A stretch of 38,130 nt of DNA from an uncultured Lachnospiraceae bacterium (GCA_947630025.1 CANRFZ010000022.1:1-38130), one strand, 5' to 3'; positions 1-7,712 are shown, counted from the first letter of the stretch. The notes: generated by a model not told the origin, from the sequence alone. Program-made: numbers and translations.

Positions 1-57
1 TTATTTTCGATTTCCCTTAAAATCAAGGTTTTTACTAAAATTTAGCAATAAAAAATG

Positions 58-76
58 GGTAGTTTTTGACACTACC
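58..76. other. Short inverted repeat upstream of the first gene
   Basis: GGTAGT (58-63) and ACTACC (71-76) are perfect complements around a 7-base spacer, just before the AGGAGG-type ribosome binding site at about 88-94. It could be an operator half-site pair or a weak 5' leader hairpin. No convincing -10 box is visible around it, so its role is open. Confidence 0.3.
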
Positions 77-100
77 AATACCAATTAGGAGGAACGAAGA

Positions 101-670
101 ATGAGTATAGTAAATACAAATTATGGAACAGAGATGGCAAATATTTATGCAAAGCATTATGAAACAAAGAAAACAAAGGGAGCAGGCTTCGCCCAGAAGG
201 TTGCGGAAAAAGCTGCCGTGTCCACGGAAGATATGACATTGGATGAGTACAAAGCGTATTTTCAGGACAAAATGGATAGTTTATACACGCACCCGTCTCA
301 GAGAAACAGGAATTGGGTGATTGATATAACCGATGCTGCTTATGAAAGAATGAAAAAAGATCCTGAGTACGAGCAGAAAGTATTAAATTGTTTTGCAGTA
401 AATAAATCTTTTAATTTTGGACAATATATTCCTTCATTTTCTTATACGCATATTGATGATACTTGGGAAAAATGTACTGCCTATACTTATGGCATGGAAG
501 ACAATTATCAGACATCGTCCCAATCATCTGATGGAGGTTTGGGCGACTGGTGGCAGGAGCGGCATGAAAGATTTGAAAAATTGCTGGAAGAACAGGTTAA
601 GGCAGCGCAGAAAAAAGCTCTTGCTGTTTTTTATTGCAAAAGCAGCGGAAACATCATAAAATATAATTAG
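101..670 (+). CDS. Unrecognised Lachnospiraceae-type protein, possibly with an altered C-terminus
   Basis: A 189-residue soluble protein with no signal peptide or membrane segment. The ATG follows a good AGGAGGAACGAAG ribosome binding site. The N-terminal half is rich in charged and aromatic residues and contains a conserved-looking stretch around residues 45-95 with an RNRNWVIDI core; proteins of this look are common in Lachnospiraceae (perhaps DUF6033-like, not certain). The last third is coiled-coil-like (RHERFEKLLEEQ), then changes abruptly to FYCKSSGNIIKYN. A T6 run at 627-632 lies exactly at that change, and a one-base slip there would exchange the last residues, so the C-terminus may be frameshifted or cut short. 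Codon use is AT-rich, unlike the core genes further right. Function unknown. Confidence 0.6.
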   Translation: MSIVNTNYGTEMANIYAKHYETKKTKGAGFAQKVAEKAAVSTEDMTLDEYKAYFQDKMDSLYTHPSQRNRNWVIDITDAAYERMKKDPEYEQKVLNCFAVNKSFNFGQYIPSFSYTHIDDTWEKCTAYTYGMEDNYQTSSQSSDGGLGDWWQERHERFEKLLEEQVKAAQKKALAVFYCKSSGNIIKYN

Positions 671-735
671 AAAAGCGCGAGCAAGCAAAGAATAACTATG
701 TGTGGAATGACCATACTGACAAGGGAGGTGTTGCT

Positions 736-930
736 ATGGCAACTTCAAGCATTACGAAGAATTTTATCATATCAGGTCAGAAACAGGTGGAAATGTTTGC
801 CGATGCGGTTGAAGCGTCTGCCAACGATCAGACACCTCGTGTGCCGATCAATGTTACCTATTTACAAGGAGCCGATGAGATATTAAAATTCATGGAGAAA
901 AGGCAGAAAGCGGATGCAACAGATAAATAA
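736..930 (+). CDS. Small antitoxin-like protein paired with the GNAT gene
   Basis: A 64-residue protein. I chose the ATG at 736 because GGGAGGTG ends 5 bases before it; the frame is open upstream to a GTG at 700 that has no ribosome binding site. It begins with a probable beta strand (ITKNFIISG), then an amphipathic helix (KQVEMFADAVEAS), and ends with a second helix rich in charge. That strand-then-helix layout resembles ribbon-helix-helix antitoxins, but I cannot confirm the fold. The gene overlaps the downstream GNAT gene by 17 bases, the tight spacing expected of a toxin-antitoxin pair in which the small partner is made first. Likely role: antitoxin and possibly autorepressor (inference). 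Confidence 0.65.
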   Translation: MATSSITKNFIISGQKQVEMFADAVEASANDQTPRVPINVTYLQGADEILKFMEKRQKADATDK

Positions 931-1525
931 TTTTACTGTGCTGAACATTCGTGAGTATTTGGTGAATGAAAATGGTAAACTCGGAGAGGAAAAATTGAGG
1001 CAGCTCCTTTCCGAGTTTTCATGCCCATTAAATGTAGATGTTCAGCACTTTTTAAGACAACAGGCTATTGAATTTTCAAAGAAGCATCAAGCGGTTACAT
1101 ATTTGGTACTATCTGTGGAAGATGCGGAACTGCTGGGATATTTTTCCATCACGATAAAGCCGCTGGTTGTGAAAGCAGAGCCATTCAGCAATACGGTAAG
1201 ACGTAAACTTGCAAGATTTAGCGAGATGGATAGAAGTGAGCAGACATATAATATAGCTGCTTATCTAATTGCGCAGCTTGGAAAAAATTATAGTGACCGG
1301 GCAAAGGGCAGAATAACGGGACAGGAACTGCTGGAAGCGGCTATCAGACAACTTCAAATCTTGCAGTATCAGGTTGGCGGTATGGTAGCTTTTGCGGAGG
1401 CGGATAATAATGAAAAGCTGCTTTCTTTTTATGAAAACTATGGATTTAAACGCTTTGACACCCGACAGACTGCATCGCAAACAGACGAACCGCATGAACT
1501 CGTGCAGCTTCTACGGCTTCTTTAA
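914..1525 (+). CDS. GNAT-fold acetyltransferase, probable toxin of a two-gene module
   Basis: A 203-residue protein with GNAT features: the strand pair YLVLSVEDAELLGYFSITIK at about residues 63-82 and a C-terminal FYENYGFKRFDTR motif near residues 174-186, where the tyrosine is the usual general acid of GNAT enzymes. The acetyl-CoA loop is not a textbook Q/R-x-x-G-x-G/A, but an RITGQELL segment sits where it would be expected. The start at 914 lies inside the upstream small gene, so translation is probably coupled. GNAT toxins such as TacT and AtaT acetylate aminoacyl-tRNA and pair with small DNA-binding antitoxins; the arrangement fits, the target is unknown. It could instead be a non-toxic acetyltransferase. 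AT-rich composition suggests acquisition. Confidence 0.7.
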   Translation: MQQINNFTVLNIREYLVNENGKLGEEKLRQLLSEFSCPLNVDVQHFLRQQAIEFSKKHQAVTYLVLSVEDAELLGYFSITIKPLVVKAEPFSNTVRRKLARFSEMDRSEQTYNIAAYLIAQLGKNYSDRAKGRITGQELLEAAIRQLQILQYQVGGMVAFAEADNNEKLLSFYENYGFKRFDTRQTASQTDEPHELVQLLRLL

Positions 1526-1550
1526 TCATGAGAAAATCTATGACAATAAA

Positions 1551-1682
1551 TCTCTCCCTGTAATAAACCCGATTGCCGAAACAAAAGAAGCGATTCAGGA
1601 AGTGAAGATGATGAGAGCAGATCCAAATCTCGGCAAGACCTATACGGACGCAGACAAGATGATGGAGGATCTTTTGTCATGA
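1551..1682 (+). pseudogene. C-terminal remnant of a RelB/DinJ-type antitoxin
   Basis: In the frame ending with the TGA at 1680-1682 the sequence reads INPIAETKEAIQEVKMMRAD followed by a LGKTYTDADKMMEDLL tail. This resembles the C-terminal end of RelB/DinJ antitoxins (AET..AI.EV..MkadP..GktYtd.d.mm.ELL). No ATG, GTG or TTG with a ribosome binding site opens it after the GNAT stop at 1525, and the N-terminal DNA-binding half is missing. No RelE/YafQ-type toxin follows; instead the convergent minus-strand gene ends inside its last codons. It looks like a toxin-antitoxin locus cut by recombination at both sides. Confidence 0.55.
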
Positions 1683-2240
1683 ATCCCCCTGAGAACGCTG
1701 CATCTGTTCTTCGTAATGCAGCAGTTCCTTTAAGATCACCTTTTCTTCCCGCCCGTCAGGATATCGGATCAGTGCCGGGCAGTCGTCGCCCATACTTCTA
1801 AACGGCCGCTCCGTCGCATAAACTCCCGTATTTTCCTCCAGATGAAGCTGCGCCGCAAGCGCCGGGTGATATTCCCGGAAACAATTCGCCATATTCGGGC
1901 CATTATCCGACCAGCACAGATACTCCTGCATATCCGGTTCCAAATAGGCTTTGCCCGCCCAGTCCTGCCCGATTCCGATGTAGAAGGTTCCCGAAATTTT
2001 TTTAATTTTTTTGATAAACGTCTTCTCCGATACCCACGCACCCGGAATCGGCACAACGTTTTCATAGCGTCCGTCAAATGCGGCCACACCGCCTTCGATC
2101 TCTCTCACTTCCACCTTTGTTTTTCCCCGTCCCCGCAGGGCAATCACCTGATAAAAACGGTAAAAACGTCTGTCCTCATAGACATACATTCGATGAAAAA
2201 TGTCTCCGATCCGCACGTTATCCCGCTTTTTCTTTTCCAT
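1677..2240 (-). CDS. Unknown small protein, last gene of the minus-strand train
   Basis: A 187-residue protein. The start at 2240 follows AAGGAGAGAACAA; the longer open frame upstream overlaps the phosphatase gene and is not likely translated. The N-terminal part (RIGDIFHRMYVYEDRRFYRFYQVIAL, then GKTKVEVREIE) looks beta-rich and SH3-like. The rest is aromatic and charged with no known catalytic motif, signal or membrane segment. It starts about 90 bases after the phosphatase stop, on the same strand. Its last codons overlap the RelB remnant of the opposite strand by 6 bases, so the two read convergently with no room for a terminator. I do not recognise the family. Confidence 0.65.
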   Translation of the reverse strand: MEKKKRDNVRIGDIFHRMYVYEDRRFYRFYQVIALRGRGKTKVEVREIEGGVAAFDGRYENVVPIPGAWVSEKTFIKKIKKISGTFYIGIGQDWAGKAYLEPDMQEYLCWSDNGPNMANCFREYHPALAAQLHLEENTGVYATERPFRSMGDDCPALIRYPDGREEKVILKELLHYEEQMQRSQGDS

Positions 2241-2331
2241 TTGTTCTCTCCTTATCATTGGGTTTTGCCGCATCTTTATTTTAACATAGGGAAGCGTCCT
2301 TGAAGGACATCTTTCCGGCATATGCCCGCCC

Positions 2332-3138
2332 TTAGACATAAAAAATCGTTTCGTCATCCAGACGGAGGCAGGCCAGCCTTGCACCCGGCAGGATATCCCG
2401 GAATACGCAGCCGCAGTCGATATTGTAAAAAACGCAGTCCTTTTTTGCATCGTACCTTCGGAATACCTTTCCTCCCGTATAGGAAAATTCCTTTTTCAAT
2501 ATTGTCGGCGTATGTCCGGCAACGACAGTTCCGTTTTTTACGCCGCCTGACCGGATGCTTTCCTCTCTGGCATAGAGGTAAAATTGTTCCCGGCTTTCAA
2601 AGTCTTCGACTGCCTTTTCATTCCATTCCGCATATCCGGCGTGGACAATGATACATATTCTGCCGCCCACGTCCAGTTTCTTATAATAGGGCATTTCCCG
2701 TATCATGTCAGCCCATCGGCACAGATCGCCCAGCGTGATCTTCTGCTGCTTCGACAGGCTTTCTATCGTGCCGTATAGGTCAAAGACATCAAAACTACTC
2801 TCCGGCGTTATTCTATGGCGCACCCAATATTTCACGGAATGATATAACGCCGCCGTATCTTCCGGGGAAGAAAAATCAGTGTCCAATTTTTCTCTGCGGT
2901 TCAAGAGGAGCATCAGCTCCACATAAGCCGCAAATTCCGCCTCGTGATTTCCGCGCAATACGCACACATTGGGCGGGCGCCGCTCGATCCATTGAAGCAT
3001 CTCATAGCTCTGCGGGCCTCTGTCTATGTAGTCACCCGCCAGGATCAGTTCGTCCGTGTCGGAGAAACCGATCTTTTCCAGCATGGAAAGGAAGGCATCA
3101 TAGCAGCCATGAATATCGCTCATTACATACAGACTCAT
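2332..3138 (-). CDS. PPP-family metallophosphoesterase (Ser/Thr phosphatase or ApaH/PrpE-like)
   Basis: A 268-residue soluble phosphatase with the full PPP signature: D8-x-H10-G in MSDIHG, GDYIDRG with D36, RGNHE with N64-H65-E66, and a later VAGHTPT histidine. These residues bind two metal ions and hydrolyse phosphomonoesters, or dinucleoside polyphosphates in ApaH/PrpE relatives. Length and motif spacing suit the bacterial PrpA/PrpE group. The start at 3138 has GGAG ten bases upstream. It begins 27 bases after the MBL gene stop, so the two are almost certainly co-transcribed. The substrate cannot be read from the sequence; the context pairs it with a nuclease-like protein rather than with a Ser/Thr kinase. 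Confidence 0.85.
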   Translation of the reverse strand: MSLYVMSDIHGCYDAFLSMLEKIGFSDTDELILAGDYIDRGPQSYEMLQWIERRPPNVCVLRGNHEAEFAAYVELMLLLNRREKLDTDFSSPEDTAALYHSVKYWVRHRITPESSFDVFDLYGTIESLSKQQKITLGDLCRWADMIREMPYYKKLDVGGRICIIVHAGYAEWNEKAVEDFESREQFYLYAREESIRSGGVKNGTVVAGHTPTILKKEFSYTGGKVFRRYDAKKDCVFYNIDCGCVFRDILPGARLACLRLDDETIFYV

Positions 3139-3165
3139 TTTTTCATGACTCCTTTTTACGCATTC

Positions 3166-4452
3166 CTATTTTGGGTTTTCCTCATACCGGATCTTTGGCC
3201 GCAGTTCGTCCTTGATATTTAGATGCTCCAGCTCCTTCGCGTTTTCCGTATGGATCGGATAGATGCTTTCCGCAGGCGCCACCGCATTGATCACCTCGGC
3301 GAGCAGTTCCGCCGTCGCATGGCCGCTTGTGTGCATATACTTCACATGGCTGCACGAGTCGAGAAACGCCTTGTAGTTTTCGTTATATGCCTTGTGCTCC
3401 GGATGCAGATATCCTTCCCACATGGAATAAACGACAACCGGGTTCAGATCCTCAAAGCGCTCGATCCACTTCTTATAGGGTTCCTCCGCCTTGATGACTG
3501 TGCAGAAGCCCTCGCTGCGCATAATTTCTTCCTGCGTAACGTCTTTTTGATAGCTGCCGTAAGCAGGAATGACTTTCGCGGGAGCATAGGGATAGACATA
3601 TTTGAAATCATATATTCCATGACCGCCGCGGGCCGTGTTCCTGTTTTTGTTTGTGTTTTTCAGGTATTCCGCTTCCGCGTCCCTGAAATGGCTGATCTGC
3701 TCGCAGACATAGGGGTTGGCAAACATTTTGATTCCGTTTCGGTTCGCCGCCTGATAAAAAGTTGCCAGCGTATCCGCGTTCGTGGAGGAGCAGATCAGAA
3801 ACACATACTTGTGTTCCTCAAAAAGCCGTATGCAGTCTTTCAGCATATCCGCTTCGGAATACACTTTTTCCGTCAATCGGCTCAGCATGGTGCCTTCGAT
3901 GAGCAGCACATCCACCTTTCGCTTTCCGTGGCGGCAGATATAGGTGTCTATCATTGTGACCAGTTTGCTGCCGCGATGCCCGTGTCCTCTGAAATCGCCT
4001 GTATGCAGGATCGTCTTATCCGGCGTTTCCAACAGGTACATACAGGCGTCATAAGCGGAATGGTCCGCCAGATAGGGTGTGATACGGATGTCCTTCACCG
4101 CAAAGGATTCCGCCGCCTTGATTTCATGCACTCTTGTATCATCCTGCAGTATTTGCAGCGCTTCCGCGTCTTTTGTGTATTTTGCGATGGTCGTCATGAC
4201 TTGTCTGGTGACGCTGCCCATATAGATAGAAACGCTGCGCGGTATTTCCTTGAATCTTCCGATATGGTCGCCGTGGTAATGCGTAAAAAGAACGGCATCG
4301 ACACTCTCTGTCTCCCAGTCAAACGCAAAATCCGACGTCTCCGCACCGGGCAGATTCGCGCCGAAGTCGATCATGACTTTTCCAGCGGGAGAGGATATTA
4401 CCGTGATGCACCCGCCGATTTGGTTTCCGTTATAAATTTTAATGTCTGTCAT
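3166..4452 (-). CDS. Beta-CASP metallo-beta-lactamase-fold hydrolase (RNase J-like)
   Basis: A 428-residue protein starting at the ATG at 4452 (AAAGGAAA eight bases upstream); an ATG 90 bases earlier would lie inside the preceding gene. It has the MBL metal motif HYHGDH (H58, H60, D62, H63), a DHS motif, an HTGDFR aspartate, and late SGHA (376-379) and PIHTE (399-403) motifs. The last two match beta-CASP motifs B and C of RNase J and related nucleic-acid-processing enzymes. It lacks an obvious RNase J C-terminal domain and is shorter than the 550-residue housekeeping enzyme, so it is more likely an accessory nuclease or hydrolase. It lies between the FliG/MotA-like gene (52-base gap) and the phosphatase. 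Confidence 0.8.
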   Translation of the reverse strand: MTDIKIYNGNQIGGCITVISSPAGKVMIDFGANLPGAETSDFAFDWETESVDAVLFTHYHGDHIGRFKEIPRSVSIYMGSVTRQVMTTIAKYTKDAEALQILQDDTRVHEIKAAESFAVKDIRITPYLADHSAYDACMYLLETPDKTILHTGDFRGHGHRGSKLVTMIDTYICRHGKRKVDVLLIEGTMLSRLTEKVYSEADMLKDCIRLFEEHKYVFLICSSTNADTLATFYQAANRNGIKMFANPYVCEQISHFRDAEAEYLKNTNKNRNTARGGHGIYDFKYVYPYAPAKVIPAYGSYQKDVTQEEIMRSEGFCTVIKAEEPYKKWIERFEDLNPVVVYSMWEGYLHPEHKAYNENYKAFLDSCSHVKYMHTSGHATAELLAEVINAVAPAESIYPIHTENAKELEHLNIKDELRPKIRYEENPK

Positions 4453-4504
4453 TCCCGCGTTTCCTTTCTCTGCTTTTGTATTGCCGCTGTTGTCAATTTC
4501 CTTT

Positions 4505-5545
4505 TTATACGCCCGGCGAGCTTTCACACACTTGTTTTCCATAATCCTCCGCCAGCCGGCGGATTTTCCTCTGGGCTTCTTCCGCGTCGCATCTGCGCAC
4601 CGGGCCCATGTACGCCATTTCCTCCTGTATTTCGTATTTTAATCTGGGCGGCATATTCCGAAAGAAGCGGTCGGATACCTCTTTAGATTCCCCCTTTAAC
4701 GCCAGCGCGATCGTCTGTGCATCCAGTTCTGCAATCAGCTTCCGCATTTTGGCGTCGCTTTGCTGCAGCACTTCGGACAAAATACTCTGTTCTTCCGGCT
4801 TTGCGCGCATTTCGCCGATCAGCGTTTTTAACGTCTCATAGCATTGATAGATTTCCTGCTCCTTTATGGCCGCTATGGACTGCATGATGGCGCCATACCT
4901 GCCCTCATTCACATGAGACTGCACTAACGCCTGTGTTTTCTTATCCAGATACGGAATTACCCTGTCTACTGCGTAAAAGGCTTTGGTCTGCAGTATGTCT
5001 TTCCATTCCGCTTCTGTCAGGCCGAACAGTTCTTCGGATATGCCGTCAAGACACATTTTTTCCTGTTCCGACAGCGCAGCCTGAATCTCTTTCACCATTT
5101 TCAGTTTTTGGTCGATGTCCGTGCGCTGCCATCTGTCACAGGGTAAAAGATCCTGAGGAATCACCGCCTGAAAAAATCCCTCGATCATATAGGGGTTCTC
5201 GCACGCCTGAATCATGAGGATTCCTCTTGCATACAGAAAATACAGAAGCGCTTCCCATCCCTGACAGTTCTCGCTCATAAATCGAAGCGTCATCCATTCC
5301 GCCGCATATGCAGGGCTTGCCCCTTCTACCACCAATCTTACCATATTTCCGATTTCCCGACAAAACGGCATATCTTTCGGAAGTCTCCCCGCCTCATACT
5401 CCATGGCAAGCAGCCCCTCGGATCTTGCCTGATACGAAAGCCGCATGATTATTTCATACGCTTCGCGAATCCTGTCTGTGTTTTCCAGTACGATAGTTCT
5501 GACGTCAACCAACGCCCGGTCTCTGATCTCTTTTAATTCACTCAT
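4505..5545 (-). CDS. Soluble chimera: MotA-like cytoplasmic segment plus FliG C-terminal domain
   Basis: A 346-residue protein with no membrane helix. Residues about 15-110 resemble the cytoplasmic part of MotA between its second and third helices (ARSEGLLAMEYEA, then a FCREIGNMVRLVVEGASP stretch like the GLQLVVDGTDP region). Residues about 262-335 match the FliG C-terminal domain: ALKGESKEV, FFRNMPPR, MGPVR (313-317), DAEEAQRKI. Charged torque-helix positions known from E. coli FliG (R281, D288/D289, R297) align with R301, E308/E309 and R317. The middle could be a divergent FliG armadillo region. I chose ATG 5545, 16 bases after the upstream stop; an earlier TTG at 5590 is open but overlaps that gene. 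There is no flagellar neighbour. The assignment of both ends is good; the function is unknown. Confidence 0.75.
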   Translation of the reverse strand: MSELKEIRDRALVDVRTIVLENTDRIREAYEIIMRLSYQARSEGLLAMEYEAGRLPKDMPFCREIGNMVRLVVEGASPAYAAEWMTLRFMSENCQGWEALLYFLYARGILMIQACENPYMIEGFFQAVIPQDLLPCDRWQRTDIDQKLKMVKEIQAALSEQEKMCLDGISEELFGLTEAEWKDILQTKAFYAVDRVIPYLDKKTQALVQSHVNEGRYGAIMQSIAAIKEQEIYQCYETLKTLIGEMRAKPEEQSILSEVLQQSDAKMRKLIAELDAQTIALALKGESKEVSDRFFRNMPPRLKYEIQEEMAYMGPVRRCDAEEAQRKIRRLAEDYGKQVCESSPGV

Positions 5546-5561
5546 ACGCCGCACCGTCTTT

Positions 5562-6494
5562 CTATCTATTTTTTTCTGTGTCTTCTTCAAACATTTTGTG
5601 ATCGCAGTCGATCAGTGTCTTTAGGAAAATTCTGCCGACGTTTCGCGCCTCTTTGACGCCGCGTTCCCTTTTCTTTTCCTCGGCACGCATGAATTTAACA
5701 ATCCTCGATTTTTGCGCCGCCTCCATGAGGGGAGATACCGCTATGTAGTCCGGATCGTTTTTTGCAAGATTTTGATTCCAATAACAATCGCACAAAAACT
5801 TGGCGACATCATACTGCACACCGCACTGGCTCAGGTTTTCACCGCGATAGGAATCTTCATAAGATTCAAATTTGCATTCGATCAATAAAAGATATTTTTT
5901 CCCTTTGTCATCTTTCTCTTTCCTGCGCCTGTATATAACTGCAATATCGGGCTTCGCGTTCATCATGTCTTTGATGAGTTCTTTCTCTCTGTCGCTCAGC
6001 TCGTCACCCTCTATTTGCGTATGGCCGAGGTTGCGCTTGAGCAGATTCGTTGTTACGGCCTCGCCACGGTGCACATACGTTATGAGCTTATGGTTAAAAC
6101 ACGCTTTTGCCTCGTCTTCGCCGATGTCTTCCCGTTTCGTATCGTTCGCATATGTTTTTTGCAGCAATATGGCATCCATCTTGTTGGAATTGTGTTTATT
6201 GGCAGCCAAATACCGCCGTTCCCGCTCAAAAAAGTCCCGCATGAACGTGGCTTCATAAAAGACGTACTCTATGTCGCTGTCCGCCTCGATGCCGCAGGCT
6301 TCCCATATTTTGAGGATATGCTCTTTTTCCTCCCCGGTCAGCTTTTCGCGGGCTTGCTTCTTTCCGTACTTCCGCAGGATATTGTAGAGAAATACCGCAT
6401 ATTGCCGTTCCTCCCGGCATATGGAATATTCATCCATAACAAAGTTTTCTACGGAACAACGATACCGGGCGTTATCTGCCTTCCTTTTACACAT
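5562..6494 (-). CDS. Probable PD-(D/E)XK-type nuclease-fold protein
   Basis: A 310-residue soluble protein with a strong GAAGGAGG ribosome binding site. The central region has PDIAVIYRR (D183), a short charged loop, then YLLLIECKFESYE (E206, K208), and further on GVQYDV (Q227, Y228). This is the hydrophobic-strand D...ExK plus QxxxY pattern of PD-(D/E)XK nucleases. The N-terminal 130 residues are helical and charged, with an EEKEHILKIWEACGI segment; they may bind a partner or target. The C-terminus is basic. It sits in the middle of the minus-strand train, 61 bases after the unknown gene and 16 before the FliG/MotA-like gene. The fold assignment rests on one motif cluster; restriction, DNA repair or a defence effector are all possible. 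Confidence 0.55.
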   Translation of the reverse strand: MCKRKADNARYRCSVENFVMDEYSICREERQYAVFLYNILRKYGKKQAREKLTGEEKEHILKIWEACGIEADSDIEYVFYEATFMRDFFERERRYLAANKHNSNKMDAILLQKTYANDTKREDIGEDEAKACFNHKLITYVHRGEAVTTNLLKRNLGHTQIEGDELSDREKELIKDMMNAKPDIAVIYRRRKEKDDKGKKYLLLIECKFESYEDSYRGENLSQCGVQYDVAKFLCDCYWNQNLAKNDPDYIAVSPLMEAAQKSRIVKFMRAEEKKRERGVKEARNVGRIFLKTLIDCDHKMFEEDTEKNR

Positions 6495-6555
6495 TTGCGC
6501 TGCCTCCTTCTTCTTCGGACATCCCTTTTCTTCTGTCTTTCCCTGCCTCCTGAAC

Positions 6556-7536
6556 TTAACGCAGGGAATGTGTCAATGACCGCACATACGCCAGCCTTTG
6601 CATGGCTAAGTCATCCCCGCGCGCAGGGTGTCTGTCGCGCAGCATTTGGTACAGGATCGTCTTATCTTCGCGCACTGCTTGGCTTAACTGCGCGATCCAC
6701 TGCTCCTTCTCGCCCAAGCTGCCTTCATAGACGGAAAATAGCTGCTTATACGGCAGATTACAGTCCGCCGTATCTGAAAACGGATTGTAATAATCGGTCA
6801 GTTGGATGACACAGATTCCGTTCCGCGCCGCCCGGCCCTGCGTCTGCGGACAGATCAGCCATTGGCCGTAATCGTTTTCCGCGAAGCCGCTTTCCTCCGG
6901 TTCGGCCTGATTGACAAGCACGCCTTTGACCGGCTGCAGATAAGGGGAATCCCCGCCTGACAGGATCGTTCCGGACGGATAGGGAAGCCTTTGGCAGCTA
7001 AACTCATCGCCCATTGTCTCCCTGCTGCAGACGATCTCTCCGTCCGACCGCACGATAAACTGTTCTAAACATTGATACTGCTGCGTTGTTGTGTCCGGCG
7101 ACAGTATACCGGCTGCCGCATAGTACAGATCGGCCCGATCCTCTTTTGCCCTGACATTCTTTTTGATGTACGCTAAAAAAGCTCCGATTGCCGCCTCCTG
7201 CGTAGAAAAAAACAGATCCGGCAGCAGTTCCTCCTTGTGCCCCATATAATAAATCTCTACGCGAAAGAGCTTTTCCTGTCCGAATGCCCCGGCGGAATCT
7301 GCCGATAGTACCGCCTCCATGCGCCCGATTCTGTCTTGCAGCAGATTTTGACAGACATGATCCTCTGTCGTTTCGTATAGCCTTTTTAATTCTTCCCGCT
7401 TTTCACGCATTGTCCTGTACGGCGCAATACAGATGCAGTCTATCAGCTTTGCTGCGTCCCATGTGACGTTGTCCGCCACCCATTCCGCCATCTGCTCTGA
7501 AGAAATCCATTTTTTGACATCGATCCTGTCGATCAT
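6556..7536 (-). CDS. Unknown protein, upstream partner of the nuclease-like gene
   Basis: A 326-residue soluble protein with no motif I recognise. The start at 7536 has GGAAAGGAAGG just upstream. The first 60 residues are helical with many charged residues. The centre (about 90-215) looks beta-rich. Around residue 240 there is a YGQWLICPQTQGRAARNGICVIQLTDYYNPF stretch with two cysteines, and the C-terminal 60 residues are helical. No signal peptide or membrane segment. It is the first gene of the six-gene run that ends at 1677 and follows the regulator after 176 bases containing a candidate promoter and repeat copy A. It is probably specific to this cluster. Confidence 0.6.
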   Translation of the reverse strand: MIDRIDVKKWISSEQMAEWVADNVTWDAAKLIDCICIAPYRTMREKREELKRLYETTEDHVCQNLLQDRIGRMEAVLSADSAGAFGQEKLFRVEIYYMGHKEELLPDLFFSTQEAAIGAFLAYIKKNVRAKEDRADLYYAAAGILSPDTTTQQYQCLEQFIVRSDGEIVCSRETMGDEFSCQRLPYPSGTILSGGDSPYLQPVKGVLVNQAEPEESGFAENDYGQWLICPQTQGRAARNGICVIQLTDYYNPFSDTADCNLPYKQLFSVYEGSLGEKEQWIAQLSQAVREDKTILYQMLRDRHPARGDDLAMQRLAYVRSLTHSLR

Positions 7537-7578
7537 ACCGTACCTTCCTTTCCGCCACTGTTTTTCTTTTCTATAGCC

Positions 7579-7587
7579 ATGATAGCA
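7579..7587 (-). promoter_or_regulatory. Candidate extended -10 promoter for the minus-strand train
   Basis: On the minus strand TGCTATCAT gives an extended -10 element (TG-n-TATCAT) about 45 bases upstream of the start at 7536. The expected -35 position holds only a T-rich stretch, so this is weak but would suit an extended -10 promoter. Confidence 0.35.
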
Positions 7588-7659
7588 CAGTGCGTTTATG
7601 GAAAAAGGTCATCTTACTGGCATAGATCTTTGCAAATCGATAAACGAAATCAAAATTCT

Positions 7660-7702
7660 CATTCCGGAGCGTTCTCGCGACGGGGCGACGCGAATCTCAA
7701 AT
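7660..7702. repeat. 43-bp dispersed repeat, copy A
   Basis: This copy matches 10907-10949 at 39 of 43 positions, in the same orientation, starting with CATTCCGGAGCG and ending with AATCTCAAAT around a GCGACGGGGCGACGC core. It lies 10 bases from the stop of the HTH gene and upstream of the unknown minus-strand gene. The flanks are not alike, so the 43 bp is a discrete unit. Copy A can form a 5-bp stem, TCGCG with CGCGA, around 9 bases. Confidence 0.75.
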
Positions 7703-7712
7703 ACGTGTTACA

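Noticed and set aside
3223..4686. Long 487-residue open frame on the plus strand opposite the MBL gene
   Set aside because: It is the complement of a well-supported gene, has no ribosome binding site and encodes no recognisable motif; such frames also occur opposite ileS, glgP and the hybrid kinase.
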